Shown one piece after another: positions 43,410 to 53,100 of a DNA stretch of 64,000 nucleotides. Source of the DNA: Azospirillum brasilense (GTDB lineage Bacteria > Pseudomonadota > Alphaproteobacteria > Azospirillales > Azospirillaceae). A program made the position numbers and the translations under genes. Where the stretch lies: assembly GCF_001315015.1 (NCBI RefSeq), contig NZ_CP012914.1:2414501-2478500 (forward strand), given 5' to 3'. Within the stretch, counting starts at the first letter, position 1; every line of letters begins with the position of its first letter. The notes under the pieces were generated by a model. It saw nothing but the letters and a program-made list of their open reading frames with translations, did not search any database and was not told the DNA's origin.

Positions 43410-43667
43410 TCACGCCAGGGCGGGCTCCTGCACGGTGGAAACGGCGGCCGGCAGGGAGGCCAGCAGCAATTCCAGCTCCGCCGCGGCGACGTTCAGCGGC
43501 AGGCCGGGACGGCAACCACGCAGCGTCTCCAGCGCCCGGTCGAAGGCGCTTTCATGATCGCCCTGATCCAGGTCGCTCTCATCCAGCGCCGCCAGATAGG
43601 CGTGCGCGACGACAGCGGTCTCCTCCGGTGTCAGATCGTCAACCTGCAAGGACGTGTTTGGGAGCAT
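43410..43667 (-). CDS. Small acidic protein of unknown function
   Basis: About 85 residues, acidic and mostly helical by eye (TPEETAVVAHAYLAALDESD, VAAAELELLLASLPAAVSTV). No signal peptide, Cys motif or known domain. The start MLPNTSLQVDDLT was chosen over upstream in-frame starts. Convergent with the penicillin-binding protein gene, with the terminator between them, and 166 bases downstream of the bacterioferritin stop. Function unknown. Confidence 0.55.
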   Translation of the reverse strand: MLPNTSLQVDDLTPEETAVVAHAYLAALDESDLDQGDHESAFDRALETLRGCRPGLPLNVAAAELELLLASLPAAVSTVQEPALA

Positions 43668-43833
43668 GATGGCGGTTCCCGTACAAACAGAAGCGGAAAC
43701 CGGCAAGCTACGAGAGCATGGTTAACAAGGCGTTGCCGACCCCATCCCGCCACCCAACGCAAAAGGGGGAGGCGCCGGGAGGCGCAGCTTGCCGCTGCGC
43801 CCCTCCGATCGGCCCAGAACGGCTCCGAGCGGC

Positions 43834-44310
43834 TCAGCTCTCGCCGTAGATCTGCTCCTGCTGGTAGGCGACGATGCCCACGCGCTGGATCAGATCGAGC
43901 TGCGTCTCGATCCAGTCGATGTGCTCCTCGGTGTCGTCCAGCAATTCGGTGAGCTGCGCGCGCGTCTCGTAGTCGCGGACCTGCTCGCACAGGGTAATGG
44001 CATCGATCAGGTCGGTGCGGGCCTTGTGCTCCACCTTCAGATCGTTGCCGAGCATTTCCGGCACGTCCTCACCGATCATCAGCTTGCCCAGGTCCTGAAG
44101 GTTGGGAAGACCTTCCAGGAACAGGATGCGCTCGATCATCTTGTCGGCGTGCTTCATCTCGTCGATGGATTCTTCGTAGATCTTGTGCGCAATGCGCTTC
44201 AGGCCCCAGTTCTTCAACATGCGGGCATGCAGGAAGTACTGGTTGATCGCCGTCAGCTCGTTGGTCAGGATCTTGTTCAAATGGGTGATGACTTGCGGAT
44301 CGCCCTTCAC
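43834..44310 (-). CDS. bfr: Bacterioferritin
   Basis: A 158-residue bacterioferritin that stores iron in a 24-subunit heme-containing shell. Ferroxidase ligands are visible in [34 protein letters not shown] and [18 protein letters not shown]; Met in [10 protein letters not shown] region precedes the usual helix B. The GTG start ([13 protein letters not shown]) is preferred over upstream starts because it has a good ribosome-binding site (GGAGGCAG) and matches the family N-terminus. The upstream region holds a nested inverted repeat that could bind an iron regulator. Confidence 0.93.
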   Translation of the reverse strand: MKGDPQVITHLNKILTNELTAINQYFLHARMLKNWGLKRIAHKIYEESIDEMKHADKMIERILFLEGLPNLQDLGKLMIGEDVPEMLGNDLKVEHKARTDLIDAITLCEQVRDYETRAQLTELLDDTEEHIDWIETQLDLIQRVGIVAYQQEQIYGES

Positions 44311-44619
44311 GTCCTGCCTCCATGCGGTTTGTTTGTCGAATCGCGACGTTTCTGGAATGACCATGCCCCATTTGTGGAGCCTTGGCAACCGATTGGAAAG
44401 CAACAGCTAGAACAATCACATCAGTTTTTCCCAAACCCTCCAATGACATTGAGAGTGAATCTCACATCGGATTGTCATTCATATGGTCATCATGCTTTCC
44501 GAGGAGGGTTCACACCGCCAATTCTTGGTGATTTTCTTTTTTTACCCAACCAGCGACACCGCACCCGCGAATCGTGGCCGTTTGTGAGCGGGCCACCGAC
44601 CCGAGCGGGGAAAAAAGCG
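44311..44619 (-). promoter_or_regulatory. Upstream region of bfr with nested inverted repeat
   Basis: About 300 bases without a gene, AT-richer than average. At 44442-44479 an outer inverted repeat (AATGACA and TGTCATT) encloses an inner one (TGAGA and TCTCA five bases apart). The position 130-170 bases ahead of the bfr start and the symmetry suggest a regulator-binding site, for example for an iron regulator, but the sequence does not match an operator I can name. Confidence 0.4.
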
Positions 44620-45240
44620 TCAGGTTCCTTTCTTCTTCTCCAATCGCATTGGCTTGACCGGCGCGTTCTCCGTACGGGAAACATCGTAGGTGAAAGACGT
44701 CAGCAGCCGCTCCACCAGTTCCCGATCCAACCGGTTGGCACAGGCGTATCCGAACGCTCTGCTCCGATGGCCGGCGAAATAAGCTGCCAAAGGGCCAGCC
44801 AACAGGAACGCCGTGCAGGACTTGCCACGCAAGGCAAAGTCCTGCATCTGATAGTCCTTCCCCGCGAAATTTTCGGTTCTCGGTTCTCCCCAACCCGAAG
44901 CGCCCTTGAACATCTCTCCATGCTGGCGGACAACATCCTGCACGCTCTGCTGGACGATGTACGTGTTGTGCCCCGTGTCCTGATAAAGGACGTTGGCATA
45001 GCCGCCTGGAATTTCGAAGGACCGGGCATGGACGACGCTGATGAGGTCTGCGCTTTCCGACGTGGCTCGAAAGCACTTTGTCCGGGTCGGCGTGTAGACG
45101 TTGCTCCAGCTGGACTGGATCGGCGAGCGCTCGCAATCGAGCTGTACCCGCTCCCCCGTGTTGTAACCCGTCGTCTGGCACGACGCCGCAAGCGTCGCCA
45201 AGCCGGACACCATCATGTTGCGAAGCAAGCCCCAACGCAC
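44620..45240 (-). CDS. Lipoprotein of unknown function
   Basis: About 206 residues. The GTG start gives a short lipoprotein signal (LLRNMMVSGLATLAASC) and is preceded by a strong GGGGGG ribosome-binding site. The mature part contains several Cys (LDCERSPIQ, TKCFRAT, GKSCTAFLL, YACANRL) that could form disulfides in the periplasm. No domain is recognised. It is a single gene between bfr and tRNA-Leu. Confidence 0.65.
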   Translation of the reverse strand: MRWGLLRNMMVSGLATLAASCQTTGYNTGERVQLDCERSPIQSSWSNVYTPTRTKCFRATSESADLISVVHARSFEIPGGYANVLYQDTGHNTYIVQQSVQDVVRQHGEMFKGASGWGEPRTENFAGKDYQMQDFALRGKSCTAFLLAGPLAAYFAGHRSRAFGYACANRLDRELVERLLTSFTYDVSRTENAPVKPMRLEKKKGT

Positions 45241-45419
45241 TATTCCCCCCTTTCCACGAAGAGGCGCGCACGCATCGCCCCGACACCACCGATGCGAGTA
45301 TAGGAACCGGAAGCGGCTGGGCGAGCGGGGAATTCGATCTGAGACGGTTTGCCTCACAGCTCTTGCATCGACGACGCCATCGGCACATGCGCCGATGGGG
45401 CGATCCATCACCGGGATTA

Positions 45420-45503
45420 TGGTGCGGGCGGCGGGACTCGAACCCGCATGCCGTTGGCGAAGGATTTTAAGTCCTTTGCGTCTACCGATTCCGCCACGCC
45501 CGC
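45420..45503 (-). tRNA. tRNA-Leu, anticodon TAA
   Basis: On the minus strand a complete cloverleaf: acceptor GCGGGCG pairing with CGCCCGC, D-arm in TGGCGGAATCGGTAGACGC, anticodon stem AAGGA and TCCTT around CTTAAAA (anticodon TAA), a long variable arm CGCCAACGGCAT as expected for Leu, T-arm GCGGGTTCGAGTCCCGC, and an encoded CCA end. Confidence 0.97.
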
Positions 45504-45690
45504 GCACCGTCGCGGATCGGCTTGGAGAACGGGTTGCCCCCGCCCGCCGGAGTTGCATATCATTGTATGCAGCCCGCCGTTCCGCTGGATTGACTTAGAC
45601 AATCTGCGGGCGTTTGGTCAAGGATTGAGCGCGTTTAAAGCGCCGGACACGCAAAAATCCCCGCAACCTTGGCGTTCAAGGGAGGTGAGT

Positions 45691-45858
45691 TTGGAATCGA
45701 TCAACTGGCTGGGTGTCGTGAGCGTGCTGATGGTCGCCGTTCTGATCGTCCCGGCGGCTTTGCGGCGCAACCGCAACACTTGGCTGCCCTACGCGGCGGT
45801 CTGGATCGCCGCCATCCTGGCACTGGTCTGGGCGTACGACAGCTTCGGGCCGTTCTGA
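45691..45858 (+). CDS. Small two-helix membrane protein
   Basis: A 55-residue protein with two membrane segments (WLGVVSVLMVAVLIVPAAL and YAAVWIAAILALVWAYD) joined by a basic turn (RRNRNTW). A TTG start is inferred because an excellent ribosome-binding site (AGGGAGG) ends five bases before it; a GTG two codons earlier overlaps that site. Function unknown. It is convergent with the next membrane protein gene. Confidence 0.65.
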   Translation: MESINWLGVVSVLMVAVLIVPAALRRNRNTWLPYAAVWIAAILALVWAYDSFGPF

Positions 45859-45892
45859 ACGGCCCCGAATCCGGACCGCCGCCCGGCGCCGG

Positions 45893-46138
45893 TCAGGGCC
45901 GCGTGTCCTCGTTCAGGGTCATGATGCCGATGCCCATCGCCACGCTGCCGAAGGTGAGGATGAGGCTGGCATACAGCATGATCGCGGCAATAATGCCGTG
46001 CTCGCTGTTTCCCATCAGAGTCGCCAGATTGGCGACGTCAAGAACCAAAAGCCCCGTGGCTAGAACAACAGCCCCGGCCACGCCGGATGCCAGATGCTTT
46101 AGCAAGAACAGGATTGCCGCTTTTTCGAAGGGTTTCAT
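45893..46138 (-). CDS. Small membrane protein of unknown function
   Basis: About 81 residues with two hydrophobic segments (GVAGAVVLATGLLVLDVANL and GIIAAIMLYASLILTFGSVA) and a cytoplasmic-looking N-terminus (MKPFEKAAILFLLKHL). No known motif. An ATG eight codons upstream is an alternative start. It lies about 100 bases downstream of cinA on the same strand. Confidence 0.6.
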   Translation of the reverse strand: MKPFEKAAILFLLKHLASGVAGAVVLATGLLVLDVANLATLMGNSEHGIIAAIMLYASLILTFGSVAMGIGIMTLNEDTRP

Positions 46139-46238
46139 GGCACGACTTTTCATGACCGTCACGTCCCAGTCCTCAACATAGAATTACCCATGGCGGCGAC
46201 AATATGACCAAGGACGGCTTGGCGTCCTAGAGACGTGT

Positions 46239-47015
46239 CTAGCCTTTGGTCCCCACCGTGACGTTCGGCGTACCGCCCAAGCGCAGGACGAGGCCCGCCA
46301 GTTCCTCCGTCGCCGCCACCACGCGGGCCTCGTCGGTGCCGCGCAGCACGAGGCTGACGCCGAAGAAGCCGTTGCGGAAGTACGGGTAGCTGCCGATCTC
46401 CAGGTCGGCGTAGCGATCCTGCAGGGCGCCGAGGTCCGCGGCAATCTGGCCCTCGGCCAGTTCGCAGGCCACCGTGCGGGCGTGCAGGTCCGGCCCACCC
46501 TCCAGCTGCGGCAGGACGCCGTCGAGCATCGCCTGCATGATGTTGGGCACGCCGGCCATGACGAAGACGTTGCCGATGCGGAAGCCCGGCGCGGCGCTGA
46601 TCGGGTTGTCGATCAGCGACGCCCCCGCCGGGATGTTGGCCATGCGCAGCCGCGCCTCGTTCAGCTTCGACGGGTCGCCGTAATGACGCTCCAGCCGGGC
46701 CACCGCCTCGGCGTTGCGCTCCAACGGCACGCCGAAGGCCTTGGCGACGCAGGCCGAGGTGATGTCGTCGTGGGTCGGCCCGATGCCGCCCGTGGTGAAG
46801 ACGTAGCCGTAGCGGCCGCGCAGGGCGTCCAGCGCCGCGATGATCTCCTCCTCGATGTCCGGGACGACGCGGGCCTCGCGCAGGCGGACGCCGATGCCGG
46901 CCAGCTTCTCCGCGATGTGCGGCAGGTTGGCGTCCTTGGTGCGGCCCGACAGGATCTCGTTGCCAATGACGAGGACGGCGGCGGTCGGGTTGGGCGAAGC
47001 AGGGGATGTGGACAT
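46239..47015 (-). CDS. CinA-like molybdopterin-binding domain protein
   Basis: About 258 residues. The molybdenum-cofactor-binding fold is evident: [40 protein letters not shown] and [15 protein letters not shown]. It lacks the C-terminal PncC nicotinamide-nucleotide deamidase domain of full-length CinA. Proteins of this short type are annotated as competence/damage-inducible protein A, possibly acting as ADP-ribose pyrophosphatase. Start [11 protein letters not shown] was preferred; the upstream frame would overlap the sfsA start region on the other strand. Confidence 0.87.
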   Translation of the reverse strand: MSTSPASPNPTAAVLVIGNEILSGRTKDANLPHIAEKLAGIGVRLREARVVPDIEEEIIAALDALRGRYGYVFTTGGIGPTHDDITSACVAKAFGVPLERNAEAVARLERHYGDPSKLNEARLRMANIPAGASLIDNPISAAPGFRIGNVFVMAGVPNIMQAMLDGVLPQLEGGPDLHARTVACELAEGQIAADLGALQDRYADLEIGSYPYFRNGFFGVSLVLRGTDEARVVAATEELAGLVLRLGGTPNVTVGTKG

Positions 47016-47106
47016 GCGGAGTCGGCTCCGTTCTCGATTGAGGCGGGGATGGCGGGACCGGCGGGCTTGCCGGACGGCGGGGGCGCGCTTTAACCTGGGG
47101 CCCAAG

Positions 47107-47835
47107 ATGCGCTTCCCCACCCCCCTCCTGCAAGGCCGCCTCGTCCGCCGCTACAAGCGGTTCCTCGCCGACGTGGACCTCGACGGCGCCCTGATCACCG
47201 CCCATGTGCCGAATTCGGGCAGCATGATCGGGGTGGACACCCCCGGCTCCGCCGTCTGGCTGTCGCGGTCGGACAACCCCAAGCGCAAACTCGCCCACAC
47301 GCTGGAGCTGGTCGAGGCGCTGGACGACCCGGAGGCGCCCTGCCTCGTCGGGGTCAACACGTCGCATCCCAACGGGCTGGTCGCCGCCGCCATCGCCGCC
47401 GGCACCATCCCGGAGCTGGCCGGCTACGCCCGGCTGCGCCGCGAGGTAAAGTACGGACGCAATTCCCGCATCGACATCCTGCTGGAGGACGAGGCCCGGC
47501 CGCCGGCCTATGTCGAGGTCAAGAACGTGCATCTGCGCCGTCCCGCGCAGGGCGACGGGCGGGCCGCGGAGTTCCCGGACTGCGTGACCGCCCGCGGCGC
47601 CAAGCATCTGGTGGAAATGGCCGAGATGGTCCGCCAGGGCGCACGGGCGGTGATGGTCTATCTTGTGCAGCGCGCCGACTGCGCCTACTTCCGAGTCGCC
47701 GCCGACATCGACCCCGCCTACGCCGCCGGATTGCGCCTCGCGCTCGAATCGGGGGTGGAAGCCGTGTGCTGGTCCTGTAGGATCACCCCGCAGGCGATCG
47801 AACTGGAACGGCCGCTGCCGATCCACATGGATTGA
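47107..47835 (+). CDS. sfsA: SfsA family protein (sugar fermentation stimulation protein A)
   Basis: A 242-residue SfsA. An N-terminal OB-like domain ([32 protein letters not shown]) precedes a nuclease-like domain with [32 protein letters not shown] and [11 protein letters not shown], the conserved PD-(D/E)xK-like core. DNA binding is known for the E. coli protein; the cellular role is unclear. It is divergent from cinA (about 90 bases between starts) and is followed directly by map. Confidence 0.93.
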   Translation: MRFPTPLLQGRLVRRYKRFLADVDLDGALITAHVPNSGSMIGVDTPGSAVWLSRSDNPKRKLAHTLELVEALDDPEAPCLVGVNTSHPNGLVAAAIAAGTIPELAGYARLRREVKYGRNSRIDILLEDEARPPAYVEVKNVHLRRPAQGDGRAAEFPDCVTARGAKHLVEMAEMVRQGARAVMVYLVQRADCAYFRVAADIDPAYAAGLRLALESGVEAVCWSCRITPQAIELERPLPIHMD

Positions 47836-47906
47836 CCGCGATACGTCTTCACCGCCGGGCCTGCCGGCGCGTTTTCCTGGGACCTGATCTGTAGGGGACG
47901 ATTCTC

Positions 47907-48740
47907 TTGGACCACGACGACCTCGATTCCCATCGCATCCGGATTCATGGGCCGGAGGATTTCGAGGGCATGCGCAAGGCCGGACGGCTGGCCGCGGCCA
48001 CGCTCGATTTCATCACGCCCTATGTCCAGCCGGGCGTCACCACCGGCGAGCTGGACCGGCTGCTGGAGCAATACATCCGCGACCATGGCGGCGTCCCGGC
48101 GCCGCTCGGCTACCGCGGCTTCCCGAAGGCCAACTGCATCTCCGTCAACCATGTGGTCTGTCACGGCATCCCCGGCGACAAGCGGCTGCAGAACGGCGAC
48201 ATCCTGAACATCGACGTCACCCCCATCCTCGACGGCTGGTACGGCGACAGCAGCCGCATGTATCTGTGCGGCGACGTCGGCGTGAAGGCGAAGAAGCTGG
48301 TGGACGTCACCTACGACGCGCTGATGATCGGCATTGCCCAGGTGAAGCCGGGCGCCACGCTGGGCGACGTCGGCCACGCCATCCAGACCTTCGCGGAAGG
48401 CCATCGATATTCGGTCGTCCGCGACTTCTGCGGCCACGGGCTGGGCCGCGTCTTCCACGAGCCGCCGTCGGTCCTGCATTTCGGCAACCCCGGCACCGGC
48501 GCCGTCCTGCGCGAGGGCATGATCTTCACCATCGAACCGATGATCAACGCCGGGCGCTACGACGTGAAGATCCTCGGCGATGGCTGGACCGCGGTGACCA
48601 AGGACAAGTCGCTGTCCGCCCAGTTCGAGCATTCCATCGGCGTGACCAAGGACGGCTGCGAGATCTTCACCCTGTCCCCTGCCGGCTTCCACAAGCCCCC
48701 CTACGCCGTCCCGGCCGAGGAAGCGACCGCCGCCGTATGA
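47907..48740 (+). CDS. map: Methionine aminopeptidase, type I
   Basis: A 277-residue type I enzyme that removes the initiator Met. The metal and substrate ligands are in VVCHGIPGDK, ILNIDVTPILDGWYGDSS, CGHGLGRVFHEPPSVLHF, FTIEPMIN and AQFEHSIGV. A TTG start is used, with AGGGGA nine bases ahead; no in-frame ATG gives a fuller N-terminus, and the first internal ATG (at FEGMRKAG) is within the conserved fold. It is followed by radC with a 72-base gap. Confidence 0.94.
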   Translation: MDHDDLDSHRIRIHGPEDFEGMRKAGRLAAATLDFITPYVQPGVTTGELDRLLEQYIRDHGGVPAPLGYRGFPKANCISVNHVVCHGIPGDKRLQNGDILNIDVTPILDGWYGDSSRMYLCGDVGVKAKKLVDVTYDALMIGIAQVKPGATLGDVGHAIQTFAEGHRYSVVRDFCGHGLGRVFHEPPSVLHFGNPGTGAVLREGMIFTIEPMINAGRYDVKILGDGWTAVTKDKSLSAQFEHSIGVTKDGCEIFTLSPAGFHKPPYAVPAEEATAAV

Positions 48741-48812
48741 TATTCCTGCGGCTGTGATTTTCGCGCGGAAGAGGTATAGTCCCAACGCACACAGCCGTAT
48801 GGTGGCGTCGGG

Positions 48813-49616
48813 ATGGCGGGACGGAAGAGCACGAAGCGGTCGGGGGAAGCGGCGGAGGCTCAAGGGCTTCCCGGGCTGGAACCGCCCCCCGACGTCTCCG
48901 TGGAGGAGGCCCATCAAGAGGCTCATCAAGAGGCTCATCACAAGGGCCACCGCCAGCGTCTCTACACCCGATTCCTCGACGGCGGGCCGGATGCTCTGCA
49001 GGATTACGAGCTGCTGGAGATGATCCTGTTCGCGGTCAACCCGCGCCGCGACGTGAAACCGCTGGCCAAGGCGCTGATCCGCGATTTCGGCGACATCTGG
49101 AGCGTCGTCAACGCCCCGCCGCCCCGCCTGCGCGGCTATTGCGTGGGGGAGGTCTCGCTGGCCTCCGACAAGGCCGTCGCAATGCTGCGGGCGGTCGGGG
49201 CGGCGGCGCTGCGCGGGATGCGGCAGCGGGTGATGGACCGGCCGGTGCTGGCGAACTGGCAGTCGCTGCTGGATTACTGCACCGCCGCCATGGCCCACCA
49301 GCCGATGGAGCAGTTCCGCCTGCTCTTCCTCGACCGCAAGAACAAGCTGATCGCCGACGAGGTGCAGCAGACCGGCACGGTCGACCATACTCCGGTCTAC
49401 CCGCGCGAGGTGGTGCGGCGGGCGCTGGAGCTGTCGGCCAGCGCCATCATCCTGGTGCACAACCACCCCTCCGGCGATCCCACCCCCAGCCGCGCCGACG
49501 TGGAGATGACCAAGGAGATCCTGCGCGCCGCCCACAGCCTGGGCATCGCCGTCCATGACCATGTCATCGTCGGCAAGGGCAAGCACGTCAGCTTCAAAGC
49601 CCAAGGCTTGCTGTAG
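48813..49616 (+). CDS. radC: RadC/JAB-domain DNA repair protein
   Basis: A 267-residue RadC protein. The C-terminal JAB/MPN metal-binding motif is [20 protein letters not shown]; an N-terminal helical part ([20 protein letters not shown]) precedes it. The stretch [18 protein letters not shown] near residues 31-48 is a short EAH-type repeat rich in His, not normal for the family. Function in repair is not well established. The map-radC order is frequent in alphaproteobacteria. Confidence 0.93.
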   Translation: MAGRKSTKRSGEAAEAQGLPGLEPPPDVSVEEAHQEAHQEAHHKGHRQRLYTRFLDGGPDALQDYELLEMILFAVNPRRDVKPLAKALIRDFGDIWSVVNAPPPRLRGYCVGEVSLASDKAVAMLRAVGAAALRGMRQRVMDRPVLANWQSLLDYCTAAMAHQPMEQFRLLFLDRKNKLIADEVQQTGTVDHTPVYPREVVRRALELSASAIILVHNHPSGDPTPSRADVEMTKEILRAAHSLGIAVHDHVIVGKGKHVSFKAQGLL

Positions 49617-49700
49617 CCGCAACCCTGTTCTGCAGTCCCATCTTGTTGGCCGGACCGGCGCCCCCATATGTGCGGCGTTCGTCACCACAGAGGTAGCACC

Positions 49701-50126
49701 ATGGGCCTTTTCGACATGTTCAAGGGATCGGCGCCGCTGGATCTCACCCCCCGCCGCACGCTGGTCGTCTCGCTGATCTACTGCATGGGCGCGGACGGGG
49801 AGCTGGACCCGGAGGAGGTCGGCCATCTGCTGTCGGTGATGGGCCGCAGCGCCACGCGGGAGGAGCTGGACCGCTGCTTCAAATACGCGCGCAGCACCCC
49901 GCCCGACGCCTTCCTGGCCGCCGCCACGCCAAACCTGAGCGAGCAGCAGCGGCTGTGCATCCTGCTGAACATGATCGACAGCGCGATGGCCGACGGCCAG
50001 GCCGAACAGGGCGAGCGTGACCTGATCGCGCGCTTCCAGCAGGCCTTCGGCCTCGACGATGCCAAGCTAGGTCCCTACTTCCAGGCGCTGGTCGCCAAGA
50101 ACGACCGCAGCGTCCTCGGGACGTAA
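49701..50126 (+). CDS. TerB-like protein
   Basis: About 141 residues with a TerB/TerB-N like helical fold: TLVVSLIYCMGADGELDPEE (the D-x-E-D-x-E-type acidic metal-binding segment) and, symmetrically, LLNMIDSAMADGQAEQGERD. The N-terminus MGLFDMFKGSAPLDLTP resembles DjlA/TerB family starts. Tellurite resistance is the historical label, but the role here is unknown because no other ter gene is nearby. Start chosen at MGLFDMFKG with its AGAGGTAGC upstream. Confidence 0.75.
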   Translation: MGLFDMFKGSAPLDLTPRRTLVVSLIYCMGADGELDPEEVGHLLSVMGRSATREELDRCFKYARSTPPDAFLAAATPNLSEQQRLCILLNMIDSAMADGQAEQGERDLIARFQQAFGLDDAKLGPYFQALVAKNDRSVLGT

Positions 50127-50151
50127 GGCCACTCTCGCGGCGCATCGCCCG

Positions 50152-53100
50152 TCAGCCGACCGCCTCAGAGGCGGCGGCGTGACGGGCGATGAAGGCCACG
50201 AAATCGTCGTAGGGCATGGGGCGGCCCAGCAGATAGCCCTGGATCTGGTCGCAGCCCAGCCGGGCCAGCCCGCCGAACTGCTCCTCCGTCTCCACCCCCT
50301 CGGCCAGGGTCTGCATGCGCAGCGAGCGCGCCATGCCGATGATCGCCTCGGCGATGGCCCCGCCGTCGGACCCGTCGGTCAGGCTGGTCACGAAGGAGCG
50401 GTCGATCTTCAGCTTGTCGACGCGGAAGCGCTTCAGGTAGCTGAGGCTGGAATAGCCGGTGCCGAAATCGTCGATGGCCAGCGCCACCCCCATCTCGCGC
50501 AGCCGGGCGAAGGTGTTGGTCACCATGTCGGACTCGTCCATCAGCACGCTTTCCGTCACCTCCAGCTCCAGGCAGCGGGCCGGCACCTTGTAGGCGTCCA
50601 GCCAGAAGGCCACGCGGTCGGCCAGACCGGGGCGGCGCAGTTGCACCGCCGACAGGTTGATGGCGACGAGAAGCGGATGGCCGCGGGCGAGCAGGTCGGC
50701 GGCGCGGCGGCAGGCCTCGCCCAGCACCCAGTCGCCGATCGGCTGGATGAGGCCGGTGTCCTCGGCCACCGGGATGAACTGGCCGGGCGGGATCATCGTG
50801 CCATCGCGGCGGCGCCAGCGCAGCAGCCCCTCCGCCCCCACCAGACGGCGGCCGTCCACCGCGAACTGCGGCTGGAAATGCAGCTCCAGCTCGTTGTCGG
50901 CCAGGGCGTGGCGCAGGTTGCTCTCCAGCCACATCCGCTCCGACGCCCGCTTGTTCAGCTCCGGCGTGAAGAACTGGTGGTTGGCGCGCCCCGCCTCCTT
51001 GGCGGCGTACATCGCCATGTCCGCGCATTTCAGAAGCGTGTCGATGGTCGTCGCGTCGTCGGGATAGAGCGCGATGCCGATGGACGGGGAGATCTGCAGC
51101 TCGTGCCCGTCCACCGGGAAGGATTCCGTCATCGCCCGCAACACCTTGCGGGCCACCGAACAGGCCGCGTCGGGGCCGTCCAGGTCGTTGACGAGGATGA
51201 CGAACTCGTCGCCGCCCTGGCGGCTGACGGTATCGCTGGCCCGCACCGTCCCCAGCAGCCGCGCCCCCACCGCGCGCAGCAGCCGGTCGCCGACGCCGTG
51301 CCCCAGGCTGTCGTTGATGGTTTTGAAGCGGTCGAGATCGACGAACAGCAGCCCCACCTTCGTGCCGTGCCGGTCGGCAGCGAGCATCGCGCGCTCCAGC
51401 CGGTCGCGCAGCAGGAAGCGGTTGGGCAGGTCGGTCAGGAAATCATACTGGGCCAGATGCCGGATGCGCTCCTCCTGGGCGCGCTTCTCGGTGATGTCGG
51501 AGAAGGCGGCGATGTAGTTGACGGCCTCCCCCGCCTCGTTGCGCACCATCTGGATGCTGAGCCACTCCGGATAGACCTCGCCGGACTTGCGCTTGTTCCA
51601 GATCTCGCCGGACCAGTGGCCCTCCTCCTTCAGCTTCACCCACATCGCGGCGTAGAAGGCGCCGTCCTGCCGGCCCGAGGCGAGCATGGCCGGATCGCCA
51701 CCGATCACCTCCTCGCGGCTGTAGCCGGTGATGCGGCAGAAGGCGTCGTTGACCGCGACGATGCGGTTCTTCTCGTTGGTGACGACCATGCCTTCGGCGG
51801 CGTTGTCGAACACCTTGGCGGACAGCCGCAGCTCCCACTCCGCGCGCTTGCGCTCTGAGATGTCGCGGGCGATGGCGCAGTAGTAGGCGTCGCCGTCGTA
51901 GGTGACGCGGCTGGCCGTCACCTCCAGCTCCAGCGCGCGCCCGTCGCGGGTGCGGTAGAGCGTCTCGTAATGGGCCGACGCCTCCGTCGCCTCGTCGCGG
52001 AAACGCTCCAGCAGGTCGGCGTGGCTACCGACCAGCCCGGCCAGCGGCGCGCCCAGCGCGTCGCAGCCGAAGGGGTTGACGTAGGCGATGCGCAGCTCCG
52101 CATCCGCCAGCACGACGATCTCGGACACATGGTCCACGAAAAAGTTGGCGAGGTAGAGCTGCCGCGCCCGCTCGCGCAGCATGCTGTCGCTCTCCCGCAT
52201 GTTGGACTGGTAGCCGCGGACGATGCGGCGGACCCAGCCGGTGACCAGCCAGGACACCCAGGCCGAGGCGCCCAGCGCCAGCGCCAGCACCGCCAGCGTG
52301 GTGAGGATGCGCTTCTTCATGCCAGCGCTGATCTCGGCCCGCCGCTGCGCCAGCACGGAATCGATGTCGTCGCTGTAGAAGCCGGCGACCAGCACCCACC
52401 CCCAGACGTCCGGCGCCGTAGCGTAGGACAGTTTTGGCGCCGGGCGGCCGGTGACCGGATGCACCCAGTCGAAGCGCAGTTCCCCCCCGCCCGTAAGCCC
52501 GGCCTCCAGCAGGCGGCTGACCAGATCCCGCTCCGTCTCCCAGGGCAGGTCGCGGGCGTTCTTGCCCTCCGCCGCCGGGGAGGTCGGGGATAGCAGCACC
52601 TCGCCATCCTCCCGCATCACGGCGATGAAACCCGAATCCCCGAAACGCCGGGCGCGCAGTCGCTCCAACGTCTCGCGCTGAAGCTTCTCTTCCACCGCCC
52701 CGACATAGTCGCCGGTGCCGATCAACCAGTTGAACGGCTCGAACCGGCGGACATAGGCGAACTTGTCGGACATGCTGTGCGGGTTGCTTGGCGCGTACCA
52801 GCGGTAGCGGGTGAAGCCCTGCATCTCCGGATCGTCCACGGCGCGGATCAGGTTGCGCATGATCGGGCGCCCCTGGTCGTCGCGGTTGTCGAGCAGCGAG
52901 CTGCCCTCCCGCTGCGGGTCGGTGGGCAGCAGCACGCAGGTGCCCTGCATATCGTCGATGAAGTAGTAGCCGCGCCCGCCGAAGAAGCGCAGGGGCCGCA
53001 GGGTTTCCTTGATCGACTGCCGGATCGACTCCTCCGGCAGATACTCCTTCTCGCGCTCGTAGATGGTCCAGGCGATGCCGTAGGCCTCATCCACCTTGGC

